DNA of 64,000 nucleotides from Aporrectodea caliginosa (GCA_020284085.1 JACEVL010000019.1:2958498-3022497), one strand, 5' to 3'; shown: positions 44,226 through 56,499, numbered from the stretch's first letter. Notes: generated from the letters alone by a model not told the origin. Numbers and translations are program-made.

Positions 44226-44394
44226 GGCTTATTTCATTCGTCTTATTGCCCTGTTTATCCAGTCTTTCACCTATTATAATACACAAAGGCAGCCATATTA
44301 AAATTGCGTGATACAGTAACAAAATACGACAAGAGATAACTGTAGGAAGAATCTTCTACCGACACCAATGGAATTTTTTTGGTTGGTTAGTTGC

Positions 44395-45175
44395 TGTTTA
44401 ACGACACTGTGTCATAACAAAGATGATTAGCGTCGCCCTCCTCCTTTCTCAAGACTTGGGACTGGCACTGGCACTGGCAGAGTACGAGCAGTTGCGGAGA
44501 CTGCATAGAACGAGAATTCGTGATCTGAAGTTATCTTTCGCTGTTACCCATTCTCAAATAAGCATCGACACACAACGTTTTAAAGGTGTCTAAAGAGAGC
44601 GTTCTAAATAATCGCCAGCCTGGTATAATTATATCATGCATAAATCATTATATTGCATCGGAAAAAACGTTTTGAATTTGGCTGAAAAAAGCTCCCTAAC
44701 CAATCGCAGCTAGACTATAAGATGTGTTTTTTAAACAACGGAACTCAACTATTTAGCACATTTACTAGCTCATTCCGAAAGTTCAATCGAACGCCGATAT
44801 TGTCCGAGAACTATTGAAGAAAAGCTGATTTTGTGAACCTATTTTCCTTAGCGACTTGGAATTACGAACTATGTGTTTTACATAAACGCGAAAAAAATTG
44901 CGCAGTTTTAAAATTTGCGATGGCTAAATAGGGTAGAGAAATGTAATTCATGTGATGCCAAAAGATGTGACCTTTTGTAATGCGATGCGAATGCAATCTG
45001 ATGTGATTTAGCTTAAATGTGATATTATTTCTGTGATGCATGTGTCACATTATTTGATATGAAATGACGTCATGTTATATAAATGTGGTGTGATGTGATG
45101 TGATGTGATGAGAAAAGAAAGAAAGAAAATTTTCAGCCGCGCTTAGACACCTTTATATTTCGTTCACTCATGCAT
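44395..45175. repeat. Family-A core and paired family-A ends
   Basis: Core TTTAACGACACTGTGTCATA at 44398; left end ACGTTTTAAAGGTGTCTAAA at 44576; right end CTTAGACACCTTTATATTTC at 45142. The ~600 bp between the ends holds ATGTGATGTGATGTG repeats (44940-45110) rather than the usual core. Confidence 0.6.
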
Positions 45176-45644
45176 ATATATCTTCGATACTCTCGATTAC
45201 TATATCTGGCTTCTCGTCGAATGGAAAGAAGTATGTCAACGGCCATTGAAACCGAATTAAATCGGAAAAAAACAATCGATGCTATAAGATTACTTATTAT
45301 AATCAGCAACTTATATAGCGCCTGTATATATTCACATGGCATCAACTGATGGCGCTCCAAAGCCAAGCCGTAATTCGGTCAATATTCAGAAGATCACTCT
45401 GCTAAGATGGAAGGATGCCTGTGTATGATTGGCCAGGTATTTGAAAAAGACAACAAACGATAAGACAAGATATACAAAGTGAGAGAGAAAGAGTGCAGGA
45501 GTGAAGGGAGAAGAAAGATAGATAGATAGATAGATAGATACACAGACAGACAAAGAAAGAAAGAGATTAAGAAGATTAAGAAAAATGGATTGATTGAGTA
45601 AGTGACCGTGTATAATAAATTCTCGAGTAATTATGTTACATATA
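45176..45644. repeat. Retroposon tail and (GATA)n
   Basis: CAGCAACTTATATAGCGCCT at 45302 is a retroposon-tail motif in minus orientation (also at 35947). (GATA)n lies near 45516-45540. Otherwise nothing seen. Confidence 0.45.
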
Positions 45645-46484
45645 TCTTAATTAATAATATAAACGCACAGAAATCTCTGCGCCTGCGTGACTATATCTGT
45701 GCATGATGTTACGCTGTTTGCCTGTTAAGCTGTTTCGCCATGGACAATATGGCTTACGTCATTCTACGTCGTCATAGCAACGCGGGATAATGCACAGGAC
45801 GACATGTGGATCCTTCTTCGTGTCGATAAGGGAATGGGGAGAAGAATGGAAGGGAGGGGGAGGGGAAGGGAGGTAGGGAGGGGGAATGGGGAGGGAAGGG
45901 AGGGAAAGGGAGGGAGAAAGGGAGCGTCGAAGGGAGGGAGGGAGGTGAAGGGAGGGAGGTACGGACGGCCGGGAGGGACGGCAGAGAAGTAAGAGGAGGG
46001 AGAGAGGGAGGGGGGAGAGAAAGTGACTGACATTTTCATTACCGTCGGACGGACAGAGGGAAAGAGGGAGGGAGGGGGAATGGGGTGGGGAAGGGAGGGA
46101 GTAAGGGAAAGGGAGGGAGGGAGGGACGAAGGGAGGGACGGAGGGGAAGGGAGAGAGGGAGGTACGGACGGCCGGGAGGGACGGCAGAGAAGTAAGAGGA
46201 GGGAGAGAGGGACTTACCCTCGGACGGACGGACGGAGGGAGGGAGCAGACACGCACGATCGCCGTGAGAGACGTGGGGAGGGAGGGACGTTGAAGGGACG
46301 GACGGGAGAGAAGTACGGGGAGGGATAGAGGGAGGGAGGGAGGAATGGAGGGAGGGAGGGACGGACGGACGGACGGAGGTAGGGAGGGAGAGGGAGAAGA
46401 CTTATGTCAATCATAGCACGAGAAGACGCATCTCTTGACATTTTCAAATTGTTTTTAACCGTCTTAGGACGGGCCAACATCTAG
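45645..46484 (+). mobile_element. Non-autonomous Helitron with (GGGAGG)n core
   Basis: Begins A|TCTTAATTAATAATATAA and ends with a hairpin CCGTCTTAGGACGGG about 10 bp before CTAG|T. TC...CTAG ends between A and T with no duplication are Helitron signatures. It holds no Rep/helicase. The 5' part includes ACAGAAATCTCTGCGCCTGC; the centre is a purine minisatellite. Confidence 0.85.
45830..46400 (+). repeat. Purine-rich GGGAGG minisatellite inside Helitron
   Basis: About 570 bp of GGGAGGGA-type units with GACGGACG interruptions, purines on the plus strand. A larger unit containing GGCCGGGAGGGACGGCAGAG recurs at 45967 and 46171. Confidence 0.95.
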
Positions 46485-46757
46485 TAAGTAATAATAGACA
46501 AGACATAATATTATAGGTGATTGCAAAGGCAAAAGTATGTACATAACTTTGGGGGAACAGATTTTTTCGGGTGCCGGATTTTTGCATATTGGAGGACAGA
46601 TAGTAGGCCTCAATCAAAATATGGGGGGGGAGGCAGTCCCCTCTGTCCCTCCGTGATTTACGCCACTGGGTGGATGTAGGCTATACTCCCAGATATACAA
46701 ACATACATTAATGTTCTTATATCTACAATTATACATGTTCACTGTATATATATATAC

Positions 46758-46798
<41 letters not shown>

Positions 46799-46929
46799 AA
46801 TTTGATAGTGGTAATATAGACATACTGTATTGTATCTGCAAATAATAATAATAATTAGGTCTACGATGATATATCATATATGAATAACAATAATAATAAT
46901 AATAATTACAAGACAGCAAGATTGATTAA
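46485..46929. repeat. Unassigned with (AT)n and (AAT)n tracts
   Basis: TATATATACATA repeats at 46740-46795 and AATAATAATAATAATT near 46890. Nothing else identified. Confidence 0.5.
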
Positions 46930-47345
46930 AGGTAGCATGCACGAGAGGGATTTGGTAAATGCCTACGACATATTATTGGAAAGTGTTAAAAGGGTTTTTT
47001 GATAAATGGAGTTTGAAAGAGAGTTCGAAGCGCACAGGCGTTTGTGAATTATTGTACTAGATGAAATTGGATCTGATTTGATTAGTAAATAAGAGAGTCC
47101 ATTTCAAATGACTAAAAGTTGCCATTCAAACCTTTCCTGTTTTATTGGTTCAAGGATAGCATTACAATAGGCGTTTACTAATGGCTCCAAAATCCAGTAA
47201 AAGTCATCTTAAGCTTTTAGAAACTATTTGAGCAGCGTTTTAAAACTGTGGTTAGTGTTACAGATGATTACGTCTTGATTTGGTGTGCCATCGGTTGATG
47301 CCTTCTGCCTGTAAACGCCGGGGCCAAAGAAGTTACTACTTACTT
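46930..47345 (+). repeat. Family-D repeat copy 3
   Basis: Shares with 41195-41930 and 42795-43260 the ordered motifs AAATGGAGTTT-AAA, CATTCAAACCTTTCCTG, GGTGTGCCATCGGTTGATGC and AAGAAGTTACTACTTACTTA. No coding capacity. Confidence 0.7.
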
Positions 47346-47739
47346 ACTCACCTGAAATGTTTATCCCAACCATTTTAATCTGAAGCTGGATATCCGCCAT
47401 TTAACGCAGAGCCGATTGGGACAGGTATTGCCAGTCTCAGCTGGAGAAATGAGGGGGACGATGTCAACGGCCATGGCGGCCATAAGATGTCGTCAAACTC
47501 TGCCACCTACTAATATAATATTCTAAACGGATTCATTGTGTACTGCCACCTGGCGAATGCTTAGAATAGCTCTGAAGAGTATTATCTCACTTAATTGGCA
47601 CACCCTATTTCTCAAAGAGTAGATAGTGGTTTCAGTTTAACGACACTGTGTGATAACAAAGATCATTAGCGTCGCCCTCCTTTTTGTCAAATATTGGGAC
47701 TGGCACTACCACATTACGACAAGTGGCGGAGTTGAAACA
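47346..47739 (+). repeat. SINE-like tail and family-A core
   Basis: 47460-47505 holds GATGTCAACGGCCATGGCGG and AAGATGTCGTCAAACTCTG. 47636-47735 is a plus-strand core starting TTTAACGACACTGTGTGATA. Confidence 0.6.
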
Positions 47740-48689
47740 ATAGATAAACGAAGTTCATTTAGACACCATTAAATCGGTTTCGTATTAGGTATACAGTTAC
47801 GTTCCGCGTTCTATGTTTAACGGTTTCGAGCAAATAGATTGTTTATTCTTTTTGTAACTAACATTTACGTATGTTAGTAAAAATATGACAATGAGATTAT
47901 TTAGCTTCTTCACGTTCTCTGCCCTCAGGCAGGTTCATATGTCATTATTTAGCTATAATTGTAGATTTAAACGTCCGCTAGCTGCATAACCTGTCTGACT
48001 GTGAACGGCTAAGAAACATAAGACGGCGATTTCTTGTGCATGAAAAAATGAGTGTGGCTTATTATACATGTATTCGGTGGATGTCGTATGCCATCTCATT
48101 ATAATTGTATGCCATCATCTCCTATATCGTTATTATCATTCGAGCGATTAAATAATATATCGATGCGATAGCTAGACTGATTCGACAAGTAAACATGAAC
48201 TATACGTAGACTAAGTGTAGACTTGCCTTCCGGTAATTAACAGTTCTTATTATTTGGTACTTCTTCTCGTTTACCGATCGACATCTGGGTCTTGCCCCTA
48301 AATACGTTTTGTGACTCAATACGTCGACCCAGGGCCGGATTTAAGATGCACTGTGCAGGAGCCCTAAGCCAAAATACGCTGTTAAGACATCCGGGGACCC
48401 TAATCGCGTACTCATTCCAGCGCGATCGATTTTCAAATCGCCTTCTATTTTCAAATGAGAAGCTCTGCCATTGTTATTATCATTCGAGCGATTAAATAAT
48501 ATATCGATGCGATGGCCTTGTCCGCGGGACTGATTCGACAGGTAAACAGGAACTAAGGACCTTTGTACCAAGTGTATTTTTATATTTCCTGACAGTTGGG
48601 GGCCCTTAAAACGTGGTGGGGCTCCTCGTTTACCGATCCTATCCATGTCTTGCCCCTAAATACGTAATGTGGCTCAATACGTCGACCCA
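47740..48689. repeat. Family-E copy 1 and a local duplication
   Basis: 47850-48110 is the family-E repeat without SINE. CGAGCGATTAAATAATATAT begins near 48140 and 48486, and TCTTGCCCCTAAATACGT near 48291 and 48650, so a ~350-bp unit is duplicated. CAGGGCCGGATTTAAGATGC at 48331 between copies resembles a hAT end, but no partner end was found. Confidence 0.6.
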
Positions 48690-48995
48690 ACTCGGCCGCC
48701 TCCCTTCGCCCGCTCCGCTCTTCGGATCGTCTTGACCTTTTTGTTCCTCCTGTGGGAACGGGCATGAATAGTCCAGTCGCGTGTCTTAAATAATTGCGTG
48801 CATTGGCCCATCGTTATGAAATCAACTTCCCACTTTAATTTGTAGACCTACCACCAGGCTATCCTCTGGACCTGCTACATCTTTTAGCCACCTCAGAACT
48901 TGTCTTCATTCTCGAGGACTTTCGCATTGGGAGCGCCTCTCATTGTGTGCACTGATAGAGGCGCTTTATAAATTTTTAAATACAATACAATGCAA
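48690..48995 (+). mobile_element. L2/CR1-like LINE 3' end, degenerate
   Basis: SAASLRPLRSSDRLDLFVPP, then CIGPSL-NQLPT with a stop at the expected Trp, and the tail GAGGCGCTTTATAAATTTTT plus (CAATA)n. Confidence 0.7.
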
Positions 48996-49076
48996 TACAA
49001 TTATGCCTACGACATCTGAGCGAGTGTGTAAATTCCTTTGGTACGGTTTATGATCTATCGTACATTCCTGTGAGAT

Positions 49077-49394
49077 TTACTGTTCAAAAATATGCTTCAT
49101 CGCAAAGGTCAAAACCGAAGGAGAGACTTTAGTTTCGAATGGAAAGTCTTGGGGTGGTGAATAGAGGAGCCTGAGGCAGATGATGGTGGAATTGGTGGGT
49201 GATTGGCGATTATGGTGGAGGAACCGAAAAATGCGGCATTCAGGAAGTAGGTCGTTCAAGAAACGTGGTGCAGTGTTGGATATTGCTCGGTTGGAAAATT
49301 TGAGATGAGTAGTGACCGGGGGTCGAGAAAGGGCGAGAACGGAGGATGATCTGGTAGAGCGGGCTTGCTGGATGGTGAAGAGTTCGCTGAGATA
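49077..49394 (-). mobile_element. L2/CR1-like LINE, 3' portion of a split copy
   Basis: The minus strand reads LSELFTIQQARSTRSSSVLA, LKFSNRAISNTAPRFLNDLL and continues to a stop at 49077. Joined to the 49813 side it gives QPRY-LSELF with no lost codon, so the dimeric SINE entered cleanly here. Confidence 0.85.
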
Positions 49395-49637
49395 TTGTAT
49401 TGTATTGTATTGTATTGTATTTGAACACTTGTTATAGCGCCCCAACCAGATTTCCCATTCAGAGGCGCTCCCGACTACTGCGCGAACGCTGAGTCGGAGT
49501 TTCACGCCGAAGCGCATGAGCAATTGCGAGTGAAGGACTTGCCCAGGGTCCCTACGCGGCGGCTTTGAGGTGGATTCGAACCCGCAACCCTCCAGCTGCA
49601 AGGCACCGAACATACCCCTATACCACCGCGCCCCAGT
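49395..49637 (-). mobile_element. SINE1 half of a dimeric SINE
   Basis: The minus strand has head GGGGCGCGGTGGTATAGGGG, B box GCGGGTTCGAATCC, AGTCCTTCACTCGCAATTGC, CTTCGGCGTGAAACTCCGA and a 3' end GGGGCGCTATAACAAGTGTT with an (CAATA)n tail. Monomer copies at 36565 and 37596; another copy in the same SINE2-SINE1 arrangement at 41283. Confidence 0.9.
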
Positions 49638-49812
49638 TGTATTGTGATGTGTTGTATTGTGTGTTGTATTGTACTCCACGTTTATAATGCGACCGAGCCA
49701 CCCGCAGTAAAGATCCGAGAAATTAATCTCTGATAATCCGACCCGACCGGGAAGCGAACCCGGGGCGCCGGCGCGGAGAGCGGGCACCAACCCACTCGGC
49801 CACTTAGGATCC
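49638..49812 (-). mobile_element. SINE2 half of a dimeric SINE
   Basis: The minus strand has head AAGTGGCCGAGTGGGTTGGT, B box CCCGGGTTCGCTTCC, CGGATCTTTACTGCGGGTGG and ATAAACGTGGAGTACAATAC. A short CAATACAAC-rich linker joins it directly to the SINE1 head. Confidence 0.85.
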
Positions 49813-50160
49813 TATATATCTGGGCTGGGAGTGTTGCAGAGAGTTGTAGGTTAGCGAGAGGACTTTGAAGTGAATTCGCTCTGGGATGTTTAACCAATGG
49901 AGTGATTTGAGGATGGGAGTGATGTGATGATGCTTGGGCGTTCTGGTGACGGCTCTGGCTAGTGAGTTTTGGATGAGCTGCAGACGCTTTAGTTGGGTGG
50001 ATTCAAGGTTGAGAAAGAGAGAATTGCAATAGTCGAGTTTTGAGTGGACAATGGAGGTAGCAATGGTTGAGTCAGTTTGAAGTCGAGCATGGGTCGGATG
50101 CGGCGGAGGTCACGAATGTGCATGAAGCAGGCGTGATATTATCTGACTTAAATGATTGTT
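49813..50160 (-). mobile_element. L2/CR1-like LINE, 5' portion of a split copy
   Basis: The minus strand reads IATSIVHSKLDYCNSLFLNL, RLQLIQNSLARAVTRTPK and LHWLNIPERIHFKVLSLTYN, up to QPRY, where a dimeric SINE interrupts it. The frame resumes on the other side at 49394. Conserved LDYCNSL and HWL-x-x-x-x-RI motifs. Confidence 0.85.
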
Positions 50161-50317
50161 TATATTTAAGTAATTACGGTTTATAATCCATTTATATCGC
50201 ACCTTTTCTGAAATTTTAGTGCTAGGAATTACACATAGCCGTATTGGTAGCCTTCTTTATCTCAAAAGCTCTCTTAAACACCCTATTTCTCCAACAGTTG
50301 ATAGTGATTCCAGTTTA

Positions 50318-50405
50318 CTATAATACTGCGTGATGACAGAGTACATTAGCGTCGCCCTCCTCCTTCTTCGAGGCTTGGGACTGGCACTGCCACAGTACAA
50401 GTAGT
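50318..50405 (+). repeat. Family-A core
   Basis: ATTAGCGTCGCCCTCCTCCT, GGCTTGGGACTGGCACTGCC, GTAGTGGCGGA in order, matching the family consensus. Confidence 0.7.
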
Positions 50406-50409
50406 GGCG

Positions 50410-51483
<1,074 letters not shown>

Positions 51484-51712
51484 AGCCCGATAGCGCATTG
51501 GATAACATCTGGCACAGAGACCGAGAGGTACCGAGTTCGAGCCCCCGTTGGGCGGATATGCTTTGTAGGCTGCTATTAGCGCCGTTGTATTGCAGGCTGT
51601 CTGTTCTGTTAGTAGTTAAGATTTAAATTGCATAACATGTAAATGTACAGCGCAGTGCGTTTGTCAGGCGCTTATTAAAGAAAAGATATTATTATTATTA
51701 TTATTGTAAATT
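51484..51712 (+). mobile_element. SINE3 copy
   Basis: Head GCCCGATAGCGCATTGGATA (A box) and GAGTTCGAGCCCCC (B box), body TGTAGGCTGCTATTAGCGCC, 3' end CAGCGCAGTGCGTTTGTCAG plus (ATT)n. It interrupts a copy of the ACGTATGTTAGTAAAAAT repeat. Confidence 0.8.
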
Positions 51713-51744
51713 CGGTAGGTGTTGTAATTGTGTACGGTCAACTC

Positions 51745-52175
51745 TCAACGAAAGTGAAGAAGAGGCTGACAAAAGACGACTCCATTAATCAACCAACAAC
51801 ATTTTCAGACCATGTAAATCGCATCTCTCGAACCTCCCTTTATCATCTACGTCAACTCCAAACCATCCGTCACTCGCTCTCCCCTCACGCTGTCAACACT
51901 CTTGTCCATGCACGGTTTGGTACTAGCCAACTCCATCTATGCTGATATCTTTTCACTAAACTTTCTAAGCTTCAGTCAATATACTTTACGCTGCTGCCCG
52001 CCTTATTGATGGTCTTCCTAAGTTTGCTTACATATCTGCCTTCATTCGGAAAAGTCTCCGCTGGCTTCCTGTGCTCCAGCGCATTCAAGTCAAAATTCTA
52101 ACACTAATTATGCGCAACTCTCGGTTTTCCCTTATACCTTCATACCTTAATCGCGTTTCGATTGCAGTTTAAACG
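51745..52175 (+). mobile_element. L2/CR1-like LINE internal fragment
   Basis: Reads HVNRISRTSLYHLRQLQTIR, SPHAVNTLVHARF, then frame-broken SKLQSIYFTLLPALLM and RRLPVLQRIQVKI-like sequence. This is the RT thumb/connection region. No 5' or 3' end preserved. Confidence 0.75.
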
Positions 52176-52689
52176 AAAATGTCGAGTATATAACGTCTGT
52201 TTGAAGCTATTTTAGGGTGTCTAAGCAGATCGTAACATTTTAACCCTCTAAGGGATATGGGACATATATGTCCCACGTCAGAAGAAAGTGCCTGGATTTA
52301 TTAGATTGAGCAAATGGGTTTGTTTAACGATTTTATTTATTTGTTAAGTATTTGATCAATCTAACTGTGACCTTTCAATGAGTTCCCGCACATTCTATGG
52401 GTCAGATTTTTTTATTTTAAGATTATTAATTTTTTTAAATAAAATGCAAACTTTGTCATTTTTTATTTTTTCTCACAGAGGAATAATACATTACAAAACT
52501 TTTAAATAATGTAAATTGACTCTTCACAAAAGAGGATATTCATTGACAAGAACCATTCCTATTACAGTCTTGCAGATTTTGAAGAAAATCTTCATGGGAC
52601 ATATATGTCCCATTGTCCCTTAGGCAATGTCATAAAATGAATGTAGAAAATGCCTGTACATGAAAGGCCATTGTAAAAACGTACATTAT

Positions 52690-52763
52690 ATGCATTCATG
52701 CATACTTGCATTCGTACATACAAAACATATTAGACATACATATGTACATACATACACACAAAC

Positions 52764-52819
<56 letters not shown>

Positions 52820-53125
52820 TTGCATGCATAGAGACATACATAAAACACATTCACACCTATACACATACATATAAGACGTATTCACACATACATAGACATA
52901 TAAATATGTACTTACATATATATATCCATATGTACATACACATATACATACATGCATACATAGAAACATATGTACATACATACATACACACATATATACA
53001 TACATATACATTAATACGTACATACATATATACATAAAGACATACATACACACATACATACATAAATACATGTATGCATGCATACTTACATCCATCCATC
53101 CATACATACATACATACATACATCA
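52690..53125. repeat. (CATA)n compound microsatellite
   Basis: Over 400 bp of CATACATA with TATATA, CACACA and TGCATG interruptions. Apparent Tyr/His/Cys-rich reading frames on both strands are translations of the repeat. Confidence 0.95.
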
Positions 53126-53465
53126 ATCAATCAATCAATCAAAAGTTTTATTGCCACCGTTTCAAAATATTAAGCATACAATTTTCCGCTCTGATTAGAA
53201 ACGCACAATAGGAGGCCCAGAAGGGACCAAAGTCCCGCTAACTAGGGACACCTAGATGAGTGTTACATTTAATAAAACAAAGCCAATGAACATCAAAAAT
53301 TAACAGTAAACCAGAGAAAGTACAATAGTCATGAGCAGCATAACATGTCGCTTTTTTGTCTTAACTAGATAAAACATATTTCTACACGCAAGGTACAGGT
53401 GAATTACAGTCATTAATTAAGTGTAGGCGTAGCATTTTCTTGAACATGTGTGCATGCAATACATA
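53126..53465 (-). mobile_element. Retroposon 3' end with (ATTG)n tail, inside the piggyBac element
   Basis: The minus strand ends GGTGGCAATAAAACTTTTGA followed by (TTGA)n. It is flanked on both sides by CATACATACATA, so it inserted into the microsatellite. Confidence 0.55.
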
Positions 53466-53484
53466 CATACATACATACAAATAT

Positions 53485-54165
53485 GCCTAGGGCCTGCAAG
53501 CGTACAAAAGGAGACATTCAGACCCTCCAAACAACGGAGAAGCAGATGAACTGGTTGGTGTGGATGGACACAAAGGCTGTCCATCTCATATCCAATTGGG
53601 AACCAACCGTAGGTACAGAACCTATAGATAGACGTCAGAAGAAGGTTCCGCTGTGAAGGTTGTCATCAACGTTCCATCATGGGTGAAAGAATACAACAAA
53701 TAATTATGTGGGAGGAGTTAATCTGGAAGACCAGCTCAAATCGTATTATGTAATAGAATTTGATGCCGATAGAAGTATTATCTGAGAGTGATGTTTGATA
53801 GCCTGGTCGAAGCAGTGGTGAATGGCTACTTGAATTACAAGTCTCTCAACAGACACCAAAATAACACATTTAGAGTTCAGGCAGCAGGTGGTTCGTGGTC
53901 TCATAGGTACTTGTAGGTCCAGGAGGAATGCTTTTCCGACTGGAGCAATCAAAGAAAGGCGTCTCCAGTGTTGATACATAATCATTTGCCTCACATCTTG
54001 CCCGGCAGGAAGAGATGCAAGCTTAGTCACAAGAGGGGCAAAGATAACCGGTCAAGATTTCAGTGTGACACCTGTGGTGTTGTTCTATGTTTGCAAAGTG
54101 ACCGTAACTGTTTCACCAAGTTCCACACTAACTATCTATCTATCATATCTGTTCAATTAAATTCG
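53485..54165 (+). pseudogene. piggyBac transposase relic
   Basis: Only the C-terminal half is recognisable, in several frames. The pieces in order are WLVWMDTKAVHLISN (DDE region around the second Asp); a segment like VKEYNK-YVGGVNLEDQLKSY, where the family usually has an Asp in GGVD; MFDSLVEAVVNGYLNYKSLN; and a Cys-rich tail KRCKLSHKRG ... FQCDTCGVVLCLQSDRNC typical of the piggyBac C-terminal zinc-binding domain. Stops and at least two frameshifts separate the pieces. The N-terminal half is missing or replaced by inserted repeats. It cannot make a functional enzyme, but it supports the superfamily call made from the ends. Confidence 0.8.
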
Positions 54166-54440
54166 TTGCTACATGGTACATGATCATATTCTGACATTTA
54201 ATCAACATAGTCCAACATAGCACAAAAATGTACTTTTACTGCCTAACGGACAATGGGACATATCTGTCCCATAAAATAAAAGTCACCATAATGTAAATGT
54301 GTACTACTAAGCATAAAATAGACTACATTATGTTGACAGGAGAACCCTAGACAATGTATTTGTATTAGTTGTGAACATTTTGCAGACCAAAAAAATCTTG
54401 TCCCTTAGAGGGTTAATAGTATCTTCTGCTTAACGTTATC

Positions 54441-54785
54441 TTGTGGCTGTCATGGCCGTTATTGTCCTATCGCGTTTTCTTCTTATGTACCTCGGTCTCT
54501 TCACTCCCTGGTCGCTCCGCTCTCCGCTCGGCCGACAGAGGCCTTCTGGTTGTCCCCCGCATGCGTGGTGCTAATGCTCAATCCAGACGCGTTACTTATG
54601 TCGGCCCCTCCAGTTGGAACCATCTTCCGTAGGAACTGCAACTTGAGCTCCTCAGCCTTTCTCTTCCTCTGTTTCGGAAACGCCTGAAGACCATCTTATT
54701 TGTTAGTGACAGCACTGACCTGGGTCGGGAGCGCGCCTCTGAATCTCTGAATGGCGATATATTCCAATTACAATTACAATAACAG
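54441..54785 (+). mobile_element. L2/CR1-like LINE 3' end
   Basis: Reads RSALRSADRGLLVVPRMRGA, then YVGPSSWNHLP, and in another frame RKRLKTILFVSDSTDLGRER. It ends with a degenerate GGCGCTATATAAAT-type motif and (ATTACA)n. The frame is broken at the stop after the WNHLP motif. Confidence 0.75.
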
Positions 54786-54789
54786 AACA

Positions 54790-55691
54790 ACAAGCAACAT
54801 CGGTAAGCGTCAAAGACGCCAGAATACTGTTTGTGACCCGACCCTATATTGGATCAATTTATACGAAATGAAATGATTGTGGAGATTACTACCTAACTCA
54901 CATGGAGATAAGACATGACATTTAATAAGTATTAAATTAAGCAATAGACATTAAGCATAAAATAATTATAAAGTTAATGACGGTAACACAATTATAGTTA
55001 ATTGAATCATGTTTAAAAGGTGTCTAAAGAAAGCAATCTATAGGCTCTAACCTGACAATAATAACGACTACAGACTGATAATGAATTAAGGAGCCCAACC
55101 TCTGATACAGCTCTATAGTTCATCTGCCAATAACGAAGACCAGCCATACACAGGTAGGCTAAGTGTTCAGCCAATGACAGATACGCTTCCAGTCTTAGCT
55201 GGACACCTAATGAATAATCCCAACAACAACTAGGCCTATAACAAACATTATTATCTTCCCATGATTAGAATTTAACTAGTCTACCCTGTATTATTAATAA
55301 TCAAGCCCCATGACAATACTAAGAAAAGGCGTAAAGTAAATGTCACCCCAACCTAACTTAGAATACGAGCATCAAAAATTCCGCAACTGCTAGTACTCTT
55401 GCCAGGTCCAAGTATGAATAAAAGAGGAAGGTGCACTGGCGGCCAAAGCTTGTCGTTATTGGTTAACCATTAGAAACTATAAGTTAAATACGAGTGGCTG
55501 TAGCGTATACAATAAACCAAACGAACTAATACTAAGTTAACAATACGAAACGTAAGAACTGTTCGAAAAATTTGCTACCGGCGTCAACGTGTTTGATAAC
55601 ACAAGTCCTCGTAGCCCTCCTTAAGCAGTTGCAATACAGCCATCGGTTACTATAAAAAGTGTTAGGAAAGGTCGACGTCAACCGCTTAAGA
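54790..55691. repeat. Unassigned A/T-rich sequence with family-A pieces
   Basis: Family-A left end TGTTTAAAAGGTGTCTAAAG at 55010 and a degenerate minus-strand core at 55375-55460 (CTCTTGCCAGGTCCAAGTAT). No ORF or terminus otherwise. Confidence 0.4.
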
Positions 55692-56043
55692 CAGTGCTGT
55701 CCAACCCGCGGCCCGCGGGCCGTATGCGGCCCGCGAGCTGATTCTAAGTGGCCCGCCCGAGCTCGCTAAATATTTGCAATTTCTGAAAAAAGAAGTAAAA
55801 GACAGTCACTGGCCTACTTGCATAGCTATTCGTTCGTAACTTGGCTTATCGTTTGACAATATGAACACAGAATCCAGTTCCCACGGCGCATTCATTATGA
55901 TAACTCCATAATTAATTTAATACAGTTACTAATTTTTAATAAATTTTAGTCGTTGCTTTTGAGCAACTTTGACTGGTGCGTTTCTCGGCTTCAAGATTAA
56001 CTTCTCTGGTGGCTCGCGGTGACAAAAATGTTGGACAGCACTG
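55692..56043. mobile_element. hAT-type MITE with perfect 8-bp target duplication
   Basis: Ends CAGTGCTGTCCAAC / GTTGGACAGCACTG flanked by GCTTAAGA at 55684-55691 and 56044-56051. An 8-bp duplication and CAGTG ends are hAT hallmarks. The 5' part is G/C-rich (CCCGCGGCCCGCGGGCC) and the rest A/T-rich. No transposase. It sits inside a retroposon tail. Confidence 0.9.
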
Positions 56044-56499
56044 GCTTAAGAAGTCGTTAAGCACTCGAAAGTATGGATAATACTGTGTACGCTTTCGACA
56101 CCCTTATATAGCTCCCTACAAATGCTATATAAACTAGACATTTGGCGTTAAAGTGAGTGACATCAAGCTTAGCTAGCATATCATCTAATCGTCTTTGCAA
56201 TCGTTATCGTAAACAACAAAATGTATAAAAGACTGTTCTAAATCGAAGGCGGTGCACCAGCTTATTCACGAGCGCTGCGTCGTATCAGAGGGATTGTCCT
56301 GAGATCTCAGTTCAGTTAAGGCCCGAATCGACCAGAGAAAGGAGGCAGAGCAGCTGCTGTATTTCTCAATGGCGTTCTATCGTTCAATGCACCTTTCTAC
56401 ATTATGCGGTATGGTAAGGTTGACGTCAGCAGCCCTGGCATCCGCTAGATGTCGTTAAACACTGGATACAATTTATTATGTTCTGATCTTACTATCTTA
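56044..56499. repeat. Family-A end and SINE tail fragments
   Basis: Resumes the repeat split by the hAT MITE (GAAGTCGTTAAGCACT). It has a CGACACCCTTATATAGC end near 56097 and a tail GTTGACGTCAGCAGCCCTGG ... GATGTCGTTAAACACTGG at 56417. Nothing coding. Confidence 0.45.

Larger units (their letters stand above)
52240..54416 (+). mobile_element. piggyBac-like element 3, with decayed transposase
   Basis: Bounded by TTAA at 52240-52243 and 54413-54416 with inverted ends TTAACCCTCTAAGGGA. Carries GGGACATATATGTCCCA just inside the left end, again at 52595, and a variant GGGACATATCTGTCCCA at 54248. Contains a CATA microsatellite, a retroposon tail and a broken transposase. TTAA duplication with CCC-beginning ends is diagnostic of piggyBac. 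Confidence 0.9.

Noticed and set aside
48331..48470. hAT MITE beginning CAGGGCCGGATTTA
   Set aside because: The left end looks typical, but no matching inverted right end or 8-bp duplication could be found.
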